From the NCBI GenBank assembly GCA_900128565.1, contig LT636177.1, positions 1 through 13,040 on the forward strand: a stretch of DNA of 13,040 nucleotides. Direction: 5' to 3'. Under the pieces are notes generated by a model. The model had not been told where the DNA came from. It was given only the letters and a program-made list of their open reading frames with translations, and did not search any database. Shown here one piece after another: positions 1 through 8,300 of this stretch. Position 1 is the stretch's first letter; the number at the start of each line of letters is the position of its first letter. Origin of the DNA: Stramenopiles sp. TOSAG23-6. Lineage: Eukaryota; Sar. A program made the position numbers and the translations under genes.

Positions 1-89
1 TTTCAAAATTGAATTTCAAATTTTTTTTTTGTACTATATTTTGTATCTAACAAAAAAAAATGAATTTAAAATATTTTTTCATAATACAT
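1..89 (+). mobile_element. Introner-like intron, copy 1 (3' part only)
   Basis: This is the right-hand part of a repeated intron whose left end lies upstream of the window. It shows the family order: a TTTCAAATTT block, a T-tract, a decayed core (GTACTATATTTTGTAT), CTAACAA, a second T-tract, then CATAATACAT. By comparison with the complete copies the intron should end at about 89, so Misato coding resumes with His-Ser-Lys. A conventional AG is also present at 107-108. Without the upstream exon the phase cannot be tested, so for this copy a canonical acceptor is not excluded. Confidence 0.6.
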
Positions 90-1601
90 CATTCTAAAGC
101 ATTTCTAGGGTTTGGTATGCTGCCACTTGGTAATAGTGAAAAGAGAGCAAATGAGTCGCAACTCTCTGAAAGTCATAAAATTGCTAATACACACTTAAAT
201 ATTGGATTTTCTGCGGCTAAATTGAATGAAATATGCGACCTTTGGATACCTATTTCGGCACCACCTGTCGCACCGCATTCTTTTCAGGTTGCACCACGCA
301 TCTCTGGCTTTTGTTCCATGCAATCATCACATGTTTCTTTACAATCAAAATATGAAATGGGTGCTTTAATTGCATCAGGAATTGATACTTTAACACTTCC
401 ACTACGTACAAAAACAGTTACTTCTTATAATAATTTAAGTAACCTGAATAATGAGTATATTGGGACTCAGCACAACATATATAATTCAAAAACGAATGGA
501 AATAATGTACGTTGGCGATTAGCGGACTTGACACGTGGTATGCGACCTAAGACTTCCCTTCGTATTGCTTCTATGTCTCTTTTACTTCCTATTCCAGTAC
601 CTTCAATGAATGGATATACTTCGGCAGCACATGGGTATGCGGCTGGATGTCCTTCATTTTGTACTGCTGAAGCACTGAAAAATATCATTAGTACACCATC
701 ACAAGCTCTTTATTCAGGAAAGCATCCTTTGATGATTCCTTTGTCTCCAATTACAAAACATTCGTTTGGTACAAAAATTGGTACGGAATACACTCATGCT
801 ACATCAATGCAACCCTTTGCACATGCATCTGTTTTGCGAGGTGTAGATATTTTAGATGGTGATGGTAATGATGTACTTGAAAATATATTACGAAATCAAT
901 CTAGATGTCAACATCGTGGTATTGCCGCATATGGTTCAACATTTGGATTATTATCGCCAAGTGGTTTTCGGTGTATGCCTTTAGTTGCTACTCGAAATTC
1001 AACGAAAATTTCGGATTCAAACACTTCAAATGTCTCAAGGCGAATGCATGAAAATGGATCCAGAGATACCAGAACTAAAGATGGATCTCGTGTAGCACGT
1101 AATGCATCACAATATTTGGATACTACCACTACTACTAAGCATGATAGTAATATCTTGTACACAATAGACCAGATGGAGCGTGTTGTGGTATCTCGAGTAA
1201 ATGAAAAACAGTCTGAAAAACATCTCAATGTTCAGGCGTTGGCAACTGCTGATGCTGTAAGAAGTGCTTTACATGGAACAATGTCTTTTGAAGATGTTGA
1301 AGCTGCTGCTGCTGCTGCTGCGATGGCCCGAATGCAACAAGAAACAAAGACAAATAATACAGAAATTTCTGGAAAATCCACCAATCCAACTGCTGAAATT
1401 GTTACTTCGTGTCCCGCTTTAGTGTATGCACAAAATTCTCGTGCCTTACTACCTTTTTTGAGATGTACAGAAAATGACTTTTCGAGTAAAAATGCACGTG
1501 CAGAATATCGCAAATATGAAGCTTTTGCTTTTGATGATGAAGACTACGTGGAATCAAAAGAACAATTAACGAAGATTGCAGATGTATATGAAAGGACTTA
1601 A
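90..1601 (+). CDS. MSTO1: Misato/DML1 (tubulin-related), C-terminal exon, 5' partial
   Basis: This is about 500 residues of the Misato family. These are tubulin/FtsZ-related proteins (DML1 in yeast, MSTO1 in human) tied to mitochondrial distribution and morphology. The recognisable order is a GMLPLG block near the exon start, then NIGFSAAKLNEICDLWIPIS (the 'TAFGL...SLVCPLSL'-like block), ALIASGIDTLTLPLR, WRLADLTRGMRPKTSLRIAS followed by LLLPIPVP, then the conserved cysteic PFAHASVLRGVD. The N-terminal tubulin-like GTPase part lies upstream of the window, beyond introner copy 1. A run of seven alanines (GCT repeat, 1302-1322) and Ser/Asn/Thr-rich loops are lineage-specific. It converges on the next gene with a 170-nt gap. 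The family call is firm; the exact first coding base depends on the intron boundary. Confidence 0.8.
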   Translation, partial: HSKAFLGFGMLPLGNSEKRANESQLSESHKIANTHLNIGFSAAKLNEICDLWIPISAPPVAPHSFQVAPRISGFCSMQSSHVSLQSKYEMGALIASGIDTLTLPLRTKTVTSYNNLSNLNNEYIGTQHNIYNSKTNGNNVRWRLADLTRGMRPKTSLRIASMSLLLPIPVPSMNGYTSAAHGYAAGCPSFCTAEALKNIISTPSQALYSGKHPLMIPLSPITKHSFGTKIGTEYTHATSMQPFAHASVLRGVDILDGDGNDVLENILRNQSRCQHRGIAAYGSTFGLLSPSGFRCMPLVATRNSTKISDSNTSNVSRRMHENGSRDTRTKDGSRVARNASQYLDTTTTTKHDSNILYTIDQMERVVVSRVNEKQSEKHLNVQALATADAVRSALHGTMSFEDVEAAAAAAAMARMQQETKTNNTEISGKSTNPTAEIVTSCPALVYAQNSRALLPFLRCTENDFSSKNARAEYRKYEAFAFDDEDYVESKEQLTKIADVYERT

Positions 1602-1771
1602 TGAAAACAACTAAATTGTACCACTGTTTTTTTTATCATTGGACATATACGCAATTTATTAAATAGAACATTTTGATTTTGAGTAAATAAATTGGATATT
1701 TTTTTGCTTGATTGAAAAATGCTATTTTATTGTTTTGTAACCAATTAACCAACTATTAATCTATTCGTGTG

Positions 1772-3007
1772 CTATTTGTGTGCGTTGAATTGTGTACATA
1801 AACCTTCTGCAACCAAAAAAAAGTCTTGTAGTCCTTCCAGTGGCTGTTTTAAAGTGACTTGTGCAAGTAGATTCTTTCGAGCACATTTCCGCGAACCATT
1901 GATTGGTTTTCCTTTACAAAATGATATACTTTCATTTGTGCCTGTTCGCCGAAATTGGAACCACATTCCATGCTGATATGCATTTGAACATTGTGGAAAT
2001 GCCTGAGAAAAGTAAAATCCTTTTGATTCTCGATCAGTCTTTGCATACTTAGTATCTTCGACAGATGGTCGAACTACAATTTCTTTAGGACCAAGCACCA
2101 TGTATTGTTGTTGCTCTGTGAGCTTTTTAAATCTTGGGTCGTCCAACGACACGATTGGATCTTCCCCACAAGCAACATTAAAGTCGTGAACTATCTTTGA
2201 AAACTTTTCACAATTCTCCTCGTCACTTTTATCTTCAAAAACAGGTGGGAAAACCATTCTTGATATCGCATCCCATCTTATACGACCAGAAGTATCACCA
2301 TGCGTACAAGCAACATCTAATGAGTAAAGTAACTCCTCTGCATTGGCAAAGCGGCTTGGTGCAAAAACAAGATCACCCATAGCGCCACGACCTGCTTCGA
2401 TGGCACAAAGCATTTTCGGTACGAAAAGGGTGACATTTCGAACGCGTTTGTCCAACACCATACTTGAAAGTGCGGGGAAAACTGTATCGAGTGTTGGCAT
2501 TTCCTTTGGTGCGATATGTTTTTCAAATGTTGTGTTTTCAGTATTCTTTCCCAATAATCGGCGAGGACAAAGTGCAGCTTCAGAAGCTTCCACATCTTCA
2601 ACGCTTTTGATTCGAAGCAAAACAATTGACGTTGAACCAAAATCATATTCTAGTCGGAGTGAAAGCCCAACTGCTGGCTGAAAAACATTTGCGAGCACCG
2701 TTGATTTATTACGGGATTGTCCCACGTCACCAGCTGAGTCCTCATATCCATGAGGGCCAACGTAACTTGCCTCACCCCAGTCAGTCGGTTTGACGCCAAC
2801 TGAAAGGCGCCACATATGTCCGTCGACATCTCCGTCACCTTGCCGGTCATCGTCGAGAAATTCTTTACAGACTAACTCTACAAGATTGAAAACCGTTTGA
2901 GATGATAGAATCTGAAGATCAATTTGCTGATCAAGAATCTCGAATATTAGACTTTGTTGCTTCATTGTTATAAAAACAATTTGGAATTGTGAACTCCGAA
3001 TAAGCAC
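1772..3007 (-). CDS. pRiA4b ORF-3/MM3350-like domain protein
   Basis: This is an intact 411-residue frame without introns. The N-terminal ~140 residues resemble the pRiA4b ORF-3/MM3350-like fold: an opening strand (LIFEILDQQIDLQI), a helix with VELVCKEF, GHMWRLSVG (the family's H-x-W/H-x-F-x-x-G strand), then LRLEYDFGSTSIVLLRI, which matches the hallmark YDFGD-x-W strand, and a Cys-Pro after it. Here the usual Asp after YDFG is Ser and the Trp is absent. The remaining ~270 residues (MVLGPKEIVV, charged and aromatic segments) match nothing I recognise. The biochemical role of the family is unknown. A second Met at residue 15 (2965) could be the real start. It shares a 163-nt divergent spacer with the LYR gene. 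Confidence 0.6.
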   Translation of the reverse strand: MLIRSSQFQIVFITMKQQSLIFEILDQQIDLQILSSQTVFNLVELVCKEFLDDDRQGDGDVDGHMWRLSVGVKPTDWGEASYVGPHGYEDSAGDVGQSRNKSTVLANVFQPAVGLSLRLEYDFGSTSIVLLRIKSVEDVEASEAALCPRRLLGKNTENTTFEKHIAPKEMPTLDTVFPALSSMVLDKRVRNVTLFVPKMLCAIEAGRGAMGDLVFAPSRFANAEELLYSLDVACTHGDTSGRIRWDAISRMVFPPVFEDKSDEENCEKFSKIVHDFNVACGEDPIVSLDDPRFKKLTEQQQYMVLGPKEIVVRPSVEDTKYAKTDRESKGFYFSQAFPQCSNAYQHGMWFQFRRTGTNESISFCKGKPINGSRKCARKNLLAQVTLKQPLEGLQDFFLVAEGLCTQFNAHK

Positions 3008-3170
3008 AAACGAAAACTAACTTCCTTGTGGTATGAAGACCAATCAAATCTATAAATAATTCTCCGACTGACTCGAAAATCAATTCGAATTAATTCGAAA
3101 AAATTCAGAAAATTTTTTCCCATCGACTTCGACTTCGTCTTTTATAATTCTTTTTCAATAATAAATATGA
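3008..3170. promoter_or_regulatory. Divergent spacer between pRiA4b-like and LYR genes
   Basis: These 163 nt must hold both promoters. Visible elements are a CCAAT-like CCAATC (about 3041), reiterated AATTCGAA blocks (about 3082-3105), a CGACTTCGACTTCG tandem repeat (3124-3137), and TTTTATAATT at 3140-3149, about 22 nt before the LYR start. The TTTTATAATT decamer recurs in the H4/DmdA-like spacer (12268-12277). No function is demonstrated. Confidence 0.35.
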
Positions 3171-3428
3171 ATGAGTCGCGCAATCTCTCTATTTCGTCGA
3201 TATAGACGAGGTATTCTACAGTTACCTTTTCCATTGCATGTTCGTAAGAAGCATTTAGAAAATCTGAGAGAAGTATTTGAATTATATCGTGACGAAACTT
3301 CTCCTGTGTTGATTGAAAAACTTCTTCAGGAAGGAGAGGAAGATCTTAAGACTCTTTTCCCGTTGAGGAATTTGGAGGAATCAGAAAAGCGTCTGCTCAA
3401 TCTGCGTGATTCCCTTGATCAAAAGTAG
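3171..3428 (+). CDS. LYR-motif (Complex1_LYR-like) small mitochondrial protein
   Basis: This 85-residue protein has the typical size of the LYR family. These mitochondrial proteins act as assembly or adaptor subunits for Fe-S cluster delivery and respiratory complexes. Visible features are an N-terminal basic helix with ISLFRRYRRGI at residues 5-15 (the L-Y/F-R region), then PFPLHVRKKHLENLREVFELYRDE, the basic helix-2 signature in which an LYR triplet also occurs, then a third charged helix. The ATG at 3171 is used because the slightly earlier ATG (3168) opens a frame that stops within a few codons. The AAA+ gene starts only 52 nt downstream on the same strand. I cannot assign the specific LYRM subfamily. 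Confidence 0.7.
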   Translation: MSRAISLFRRYRRGILQLPFPLHVRKKHLENLREVFELYRDETSPVLIEKLLQEGEEDLKTLFPLRNLEESEKRLLNLRDSLDQK

Positions 3429-3480
3429 TTTAAGGTATATTTTAAATTACTTTTTTTTTTGATATATATCTGCCTAAAAT

Positions 3481-5414
3481 ATGAGTATTAGGTCTGAAAA
3501 TGCTGGTGCATCCGAGGTAGATGTTGAACTTGGTTACTTCCGTTGGTGCTTATCTATGGCTGTTGTCAGTAGAACACCTTTACTCATTGATTTTGAACGC
3601 ATGGACTTCACAAATGAAAATCAAACTCATGTGAAACAAACTAATTCTTTTGAACAATTTGCTGATCACAAAAATAATTCATCAACTCGTTCTAGAAAGG
3701 CTTTACTGTCGCTATTACGTCACCACTTATCACCTGACTTTGATGTTCGACATATGAGATTTACACCTTCAACTGAACCAGAAGAATTTTATTTATCAAA
3801 TATTGGTAATATTGATCGTAACCGTGTCACTAAAAACACATTCTCTACTGAAAATTCTGACTTTAAAGGAGAACAGAACGATGAGAATTTGCAATATAGT
3901 GAAAAGAACACCTTGGTTGAAAATTTGTTTGAGACTAATGCTACTGAGGTCAATCTAGGTAAAATGACATGTAATAATCTGCAAGATGTTGAAAATAGTA
4001 TACCAAATGAAAGCGTCAAAAAAGAAAGTTTTAATCAAAGTTCAGGCCAAAATTCTCACCAAAATTCTCACCCACACTCAAGACCTTTTTTGAAAGCTCC
4101 AAGTTTAACCCCAGAATTACGTAGAGCTTTTATGGCATCAAGAAATTCCGTCGATATAGCTTTTGTTGGTCAACAGGGTGTCTCTGGTGATGCTGTACAT
4201 CAGGCGCAAAAATCAAAGGAATCAAAACAGCACAGACTTTTTGAAGAACATGTATGTTTTTATCATGAATTTCAAATTTATTTTTTTTGTAGCAAATTTC
4301 GTACCTAAAAAAATGTACCAATGTCCAAAATATTTTTTTTCACAATACATCTTATCTTAACAGCTCCAATATTGGGTAATATTTTAATTGTTGAAGATTT
4401 TGATCTTGCTCCTGAACACACACAAAAAAGCTTGCTCAATACAATGCGGCAAGGTATTTTGAAAGTTAATGTGGGTCATATTTTGAAACGAGTCCAAAAC
4501 CTGTCAAAAAATCAGAATTTCTCATCGAATTCTGAAAAAAACGAGTTTGAAAAGTTTTCTTGTGAAAATCCAGAGGAGATAGACTTATCAATCTCTCTTG
4601 CGGATCAATTTATCATATTAGCCACTGTTTCAGGCCCAAGGCTTTGTAACTCATCCAATTTATCCCGACAACCAAAACAAAATATTGATATTTCTCCTTT
4701 GGGTAGCCGGGTACCTCGAAGTGTCTTGGAACATTTTTTGCTTCGATTTGCACCTTCACCTGCATTGCTTGAAGAATATCGAAAATTATCAAATTCTCAG
4801 GAAGAGGATAATAATATAGCAAAAGAAATATATAGAAGTAGTATATGTATATCTAGTTATATTGGTATTATTCAATTACTTACTTCACCTTCTGAGCCAC
4901 TGAAGGAGACAAAGTTTAGTGGTGAGAAAAAAAAACAATTTTCTGGCCCACTTGTCTCTCCTACTATAAGAAATATAAAGACTAACTCTTATGATTCAAT
5001 AGATCAAGAGAAAGAAACAAATTATGTGGAATCGAAAAGTAGCAATTCTCCGGTTGTTTCGAATGGTGTGGAGAATACTGCCACCATTCGATTATCGTTT
5101 GATAGTTCAAAACAGTTGTCTAAAGATGCAAGAAATGTCCATATTTCAGTAGAGTTGGATAGAGCAATACATGATATCTTGGTAGGATTACGCACGCATC
5201 ATTGGGTGGTAGGTCATACGCGATACCAAATGATCTTGAAGCTATCGCAAATGCAACTTTGAGTCATCGCTTTAGTATTCGACGTAAAACTGTACAAATG
5301 ATGAAGAAGTCCAAGAGAGTGAGGAAGAAAATATCGAATAGCCAGAAATTATACAACGTAGATCACTCACAGACAATTATTCAAAGTGTTTTGAATTCGA
5401 TTTCATTCTACTAA
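3481..5414 (+). CDS. Degenerate AAA+ protein, Mg-chelatase/MoxR-like; intron plus frameshift
   Basis: Exon 1 is 3481-4251 and exon 2 is 4351 to about 5203; the frame then shifts and continues to 5414, giving about 610 residues. The AAA+ call rests on exon 2. GNILIVEDFDLAPEHTQ looks like a Walker B strand followed by the Mg-chelatase/MoxR 'LLxxHTQxxLL' helix. DQFIILATVSGPR fits sensor 1. SRVPRSVLEHFLLRFAPSP fits the 'LLDRF' sensor-2 approach. DILVGLRTHHW followed by GGRSYAIPNDLEAIANATL, then HRF, fits the lid. No Walker A GxxGxGK[ST] is seen; exon 1 has only FVGQQGVSGDAV and long Asn/Ser-rich inserts. Walker B reads VED rather than DE. ATP hydrolysis is therefore doubtful. At about 5203 the frame of the lid is lost by one base in a G run. 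Function unknown. Confidence 0.55.
4252..4350 (+). mobile_element. Introner-like intron, copy 2 (complete, 99 nt) in AAA+ gene
   Basis: The intron begins GTATGTTTTT and ends CACAATACAT, with ACAT on both sides (4248-4251 and 4347-4350). Removing exactly 99 nt joins GAA GAA CAT to CTT ATC TTA in frame. The core is variant (GTAGCAAATTTCGTAC), followed by CTAAAAA, a second GTACC and a T-tract. A GT-AG alternative exists (4256-4363, 108 nt), which is also in frame and changes only a few residues, so this copy alone does not prove a non-AG end. The boundary given follows from agreement with the other copies. Confidence 0.7.
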
Positions 5415-5507
5415 GAAAAAATATTCAAAATAAAACATAAATATATATAGCACAACAAACAATATTTTCCTCTTTTATCAATAGAGATTTTTGATTAATG
5501 ACAATAA

Positions 5508-8038
5508 TTATTTTCTCCGTTCTAATAATTCTTTTTTTGCTTTAAAGAATGCGTTCATATCTGATTTTTTCTGTTTTTTTTCTGTCGCTTTAAATATTCG
5601 TGTATTGTTGGATTCCTTTTTTTTAGTCGACAGGTTTGACATTTCCTGAAGCCATAGTTTAAAACTTTTAACTACGTTAGACCTATTTTTTTCCATCATA
5701 CGTTGTATTGATTCAATTTCTTTCTTCAACTGACGGAGTTCTGCAAACTGTTCTTTGTATATATTCTTCTTTTCGTTCATTTTTTCTCTCAGTCTAACTT
5801 CTATATCTCTACTTTTTTCATTATTTTTTTCCTCGGCTGTATTTTTATTTTTATCAGCGTCACTATTTAACACATCTTGATTTATATTTTCACGATATCG
5901 CCATTCTTCTATTTTCTGTTTAATTTCGTTAATTTGTAATCTTGCATCATTCACTAACTTTCCCGCTGCTTTAGCAGCATTAATCTTTATTTTTAACTCC
6001 CTTTTATTCATATCAATTGCAGCTTCACCTCCAGCTTGAGACCAATGCTGACGGAAATATTCGAATGAAATTTTACCATCTGACAAAACTTTTACATCAT
6101 CTGGGAATGGAATACTTCTCGGGTCTAAATCTAAATGTACAGACTGTTGTAAATCAAATGACTTAATTTGTCGATTTTCATTTGCGCAGTGACTAGTGTT
6201 TTCAACTGATGTATATGAAAAGTTATCCGATGTTTTTGTCTCTCTTGTAGATACTTCAAAATCCCCTCCAGTATGACTTTTGCTCTCATGTTGATGTGAT
6301 AGATGGTGACCACCTCTATTGTTCACTTTGTTGGTAAGATGAAAAATTTCTTGGTCTCGTTGATGGAGTTTTTGTCTTAATGCATTTATTTCGTTGTGCA
6401 TTATCTGAATATTATTTTCATCAGGTCTATTTCTATTATTCGATTGCTCATCATACTTGGAATATTTTGTTGATTTTGTTGATCTTTCTCTCACAATATC
6501 ACGAAATATTGTAAATGCTGTTTGTATTCGTTTAAAAGTATATTTATTGCCTAGTGATAAGTGGGTATTTTCATGATTGCTTATTAATGATTTATCGTCG
6601 ACAAAACTTTCAATTTTTTTCTTCAAAAATTCAATTTCGGTTGTTGTCATATTTATGTCTACTTCGTTTTCATCAGTAGTATCAGATTGTTTCAAAAATA
6701 GAATTTCTTCCTTGAGTTTCCGTACTTCAGACTTCAAACGTCGGATGAGTAATGTTGGGTTTATCTCTTCATTTATATGTGCTTTTTGGCGAACTAAAGC
6801 AACTCTCTGTGCAAATCTACATGTACTCAAAGACTCTTCAAGTTGAGGTATATCTGGACTCATCGTAGCAACCATTGAAGTTAAACAATTTCCCCCAAGT
6901 GAGTCTCGTAATATTGATGTCATCATAGAATTTCTGTAAGGAATATGCCCTCGTCCATGTTTCAGCCTCTCATGTAGTGCAATGATTACCATTTGTAAAT
7001 AGTGCAGAGATTTATTTATATACGATGCTTCTTGTAATAATTTCCCAGATGTATTGTGAAAAAAAACACGAAACTTTACCAAAAAAATCGTTAGGTACAA
7101 AATTTCGTACGAAAAAAACATAAATTCGAAATTGAAAAAAATAAAACACACAAGTGCCATGTTTGTGAGTTCTCTCTGACCCAGCAAGGTCGACAAGGTT
7201 CAATTTTGAATGCTTTATTGTATCACTGCCATACTTCCTTTGTTCAATAGATATTGTAAACACGCAATGACTCCGTGAAGAATTTGCGTTCATCGCGGTT
7301 TCTGCAATTGCACGATTTGTATCACCTAGAAATAGCAAATTTAAAGCTTCTTCCTCATTGTTCGCAAGGTGCATGTATTTTGAAAAAATATTTTGAAAAA
7401 AATCTAAAAACAATTGTTAGGTACAAAATTTCGTACGAAAAAAAAACGAAAAAAAAAAAAATAAAAGATAAAAAACGAATTTGAAAAAAATAAAAGATAC
7501 ATGCTCAAGTTCCTTAAGTTCAACGAGCCAGCTTCATCCTCAAGAATACTTATTTTTTCTCTTTCTCCTCCCTGATTATTTTGGTTTGGTGATAATAAAT
7601 CAAAACCTTGTTCATTATAGATTTCCAGAAACGAAATGTAAACTTGAAAATGAGTGTCTTGATATTTTTCATCTTTAAAAGAGTTGAAAAGATATGATAA
7701 AGTACGAGGAATTACACCTCTCTGGTCATATCGTTCGACGCCACCAGTGATTGTAAATGTTTTACCAGATCCGGTCTGGCCATAAGCAAATATAGTACCA
7801 TTAAAACCTTTTAGTTGAAGACATCTTCCTGCGTTGCAGTCTCACCAAGCAAACCATTAAATTTATATGAAAAATTCGTGCGAGTATTATTCACCATATT
7901 TCGTTGCTTCTCAATAGGAACACGGAAATATACTTTCCCTTCATCGGGTTGAATTTCGTAGAAGTTACTGGATTGTTTGCTTGGACGAATTCTTAAATAA
8001 ATGCGAATATTTGAAGTTCCTGTTTCTTCGTCGGCCAT
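5508..8038 (-). CDS. KIF6: Kinesin-9 family (KIF6-like), three exons, motor interrupted by a short deletion
   Basis: The exons are 8038-7501, 7372-7152 and 7048-5508. The N-terminal motor contains IRIYLRIRPSK, VNNTRTNFSYKF, P-loop GQTGSGKT (about 7759-7782), YDQRGVIPRTLSYLF, ISFLEIYNEQGFDLLSP, EEEALNLLFLGDTNRAIAET, switch I NANSSRSH, switch II DLAGSE, then NKSLHYLQMVIIALHE and HIPYRNSMMTSILRDSLGGN. The neck and coiled coil carry CRFAQRVALVRQ and NEEINPTLLIRRLK. The KIF6-type tail block (AAIDMNKRELKIKI to DARLQINEIK) is present, with a basic coiled-coil end. KIF6/KIF9 kinesins are axonemal and ciliary. At about 7814-7818 the frame breaks: family members have about 11 more residues between VF and LKGFNGT (helix alpha-1). 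Either this is a pseudogene or ~31 nt were lost in assembly. Confidence 0.85.
7049..7151 (-). mobile_element. Introner-like intron, copy 3 (complete, 103 nt) in kinesin
   Basis: Read on the minus strand it starts GTGTGTTTTATT, passes TTTCAATTTCG, a T-tract, the core CGTACGAAATTTTGTAC, CTAACG and a second T-tract, and ends CACAATACAT. It interrupts the switch II loop between SERTHKHGT and SGKLLQEAS. Exact excision restores the same number of residues between SER and EA as in KIF6 family members. A GT-AG reading (7149-7074) would stay in frame but insert about nine Phe-rich residues into this highly constrained loop, so the non-AG boundary is favoured. Confidence 0.75.
7373..7500 (-). mobile_element. 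Introner-like intron, copy 4 (complete, 128 nt) in kinesin
   Basis: On the minus strand it starts GTATCTTTTATT, contains the core CGTACGAAATTTTGTAC and CTAACAA, and ends CAAAATACAT, with CATG repeated at both edges (7503-7500 and 7375-7372). Excision joins NLRNLSM to HLANNEEEALN, matching the length of this segment in KIF6. The extra ~25 nt come from an internal duplication of a TATCTTTTATTTTTTT block with a 29-nt period. Forcing GT-AG would add about 30 mostly Phe residues. Confidence 0.75.
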
Positions 8039-8184
8039 TCTATATCTAAATTCAGCAATTAGCTATATATTAGTTTATTTTTGTAAAGCAAAGTTACTTG
8101 AACTTCTATATATCACTCTCATGTTGCGATATTATAAAAATAACGAAGGGAGTTGTTCAAATTTTTGTTTTTATTCCGATTGCT

Positions 8185-8242
8185 ACTAGCTATAGTAGGT
8201 AGTAGTAGTAGAGGTACCCTTGTAGTAGTCCTATAGTAGTAA
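8185..8242. repeat. TAG/CTA-rich simple repeat
   Basis: This is an imperfect array of TAG triplets (CTATAGTAGGTAGTAGTAGTAGAG, then TGTAGTAGTCCTATAGTAGT, given in pieces here because of interruptions) with a GGTACC in the middle. CTATAGTAG occurs twice. Because TAG is a stop in one frame, it cannot be coding there. It is probably a microsatellite inside the divergent promoter. Confidence 0.6.
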
Positions 8243-8286
8243 CTTACAAAAATAAATACGTTATTTTGCGTTAAAAAAAAGTATAG

Positions 8287-8300
8287 TAGGGTTAGGGTTT
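8287..8300 (+). promoter_or_regulatory. Telomere-repeat-like motif (telo-box-like)
   Basis: TAGGGTTAGGGTTT is two interstitial telomere-like units, about 236 nt upstream of the POLE3 ATG and 249 nt upstream of the kinesin ATG. A similar TAGGGTTAGGG lies in the next divergent spacer (10762-10772). In plants, short AAACCCTA telo-boxes are promoter elements of replication and translation genes. A comparable role here is inference. Confidence 0.3.

Noticed and set aside
60-89. ATG at 60 as the start of the Misato gene
   Set aside because: It falls inside the repeated intron; the Phe-rich residues encoded there match the introner tail of other copies, and the homologous protein needs a long upstream part.
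908-1513. Minus-strand frames opposite Misato
   Set aside because: They are shadows of a well-supported gene and include a poly-Ala run complementary to its GCT repeat.
4321-4350. ATG at 4321 as a separate gene start
   Set aside because: It is inside introner copy 2, and the following sequence continues the AAA+ protein of exon 1 in the same frame.
8287-8300. Chromosome end or telomere
   Set aside because: It is only two units inside gene-dense sequence, so it is interstitial.
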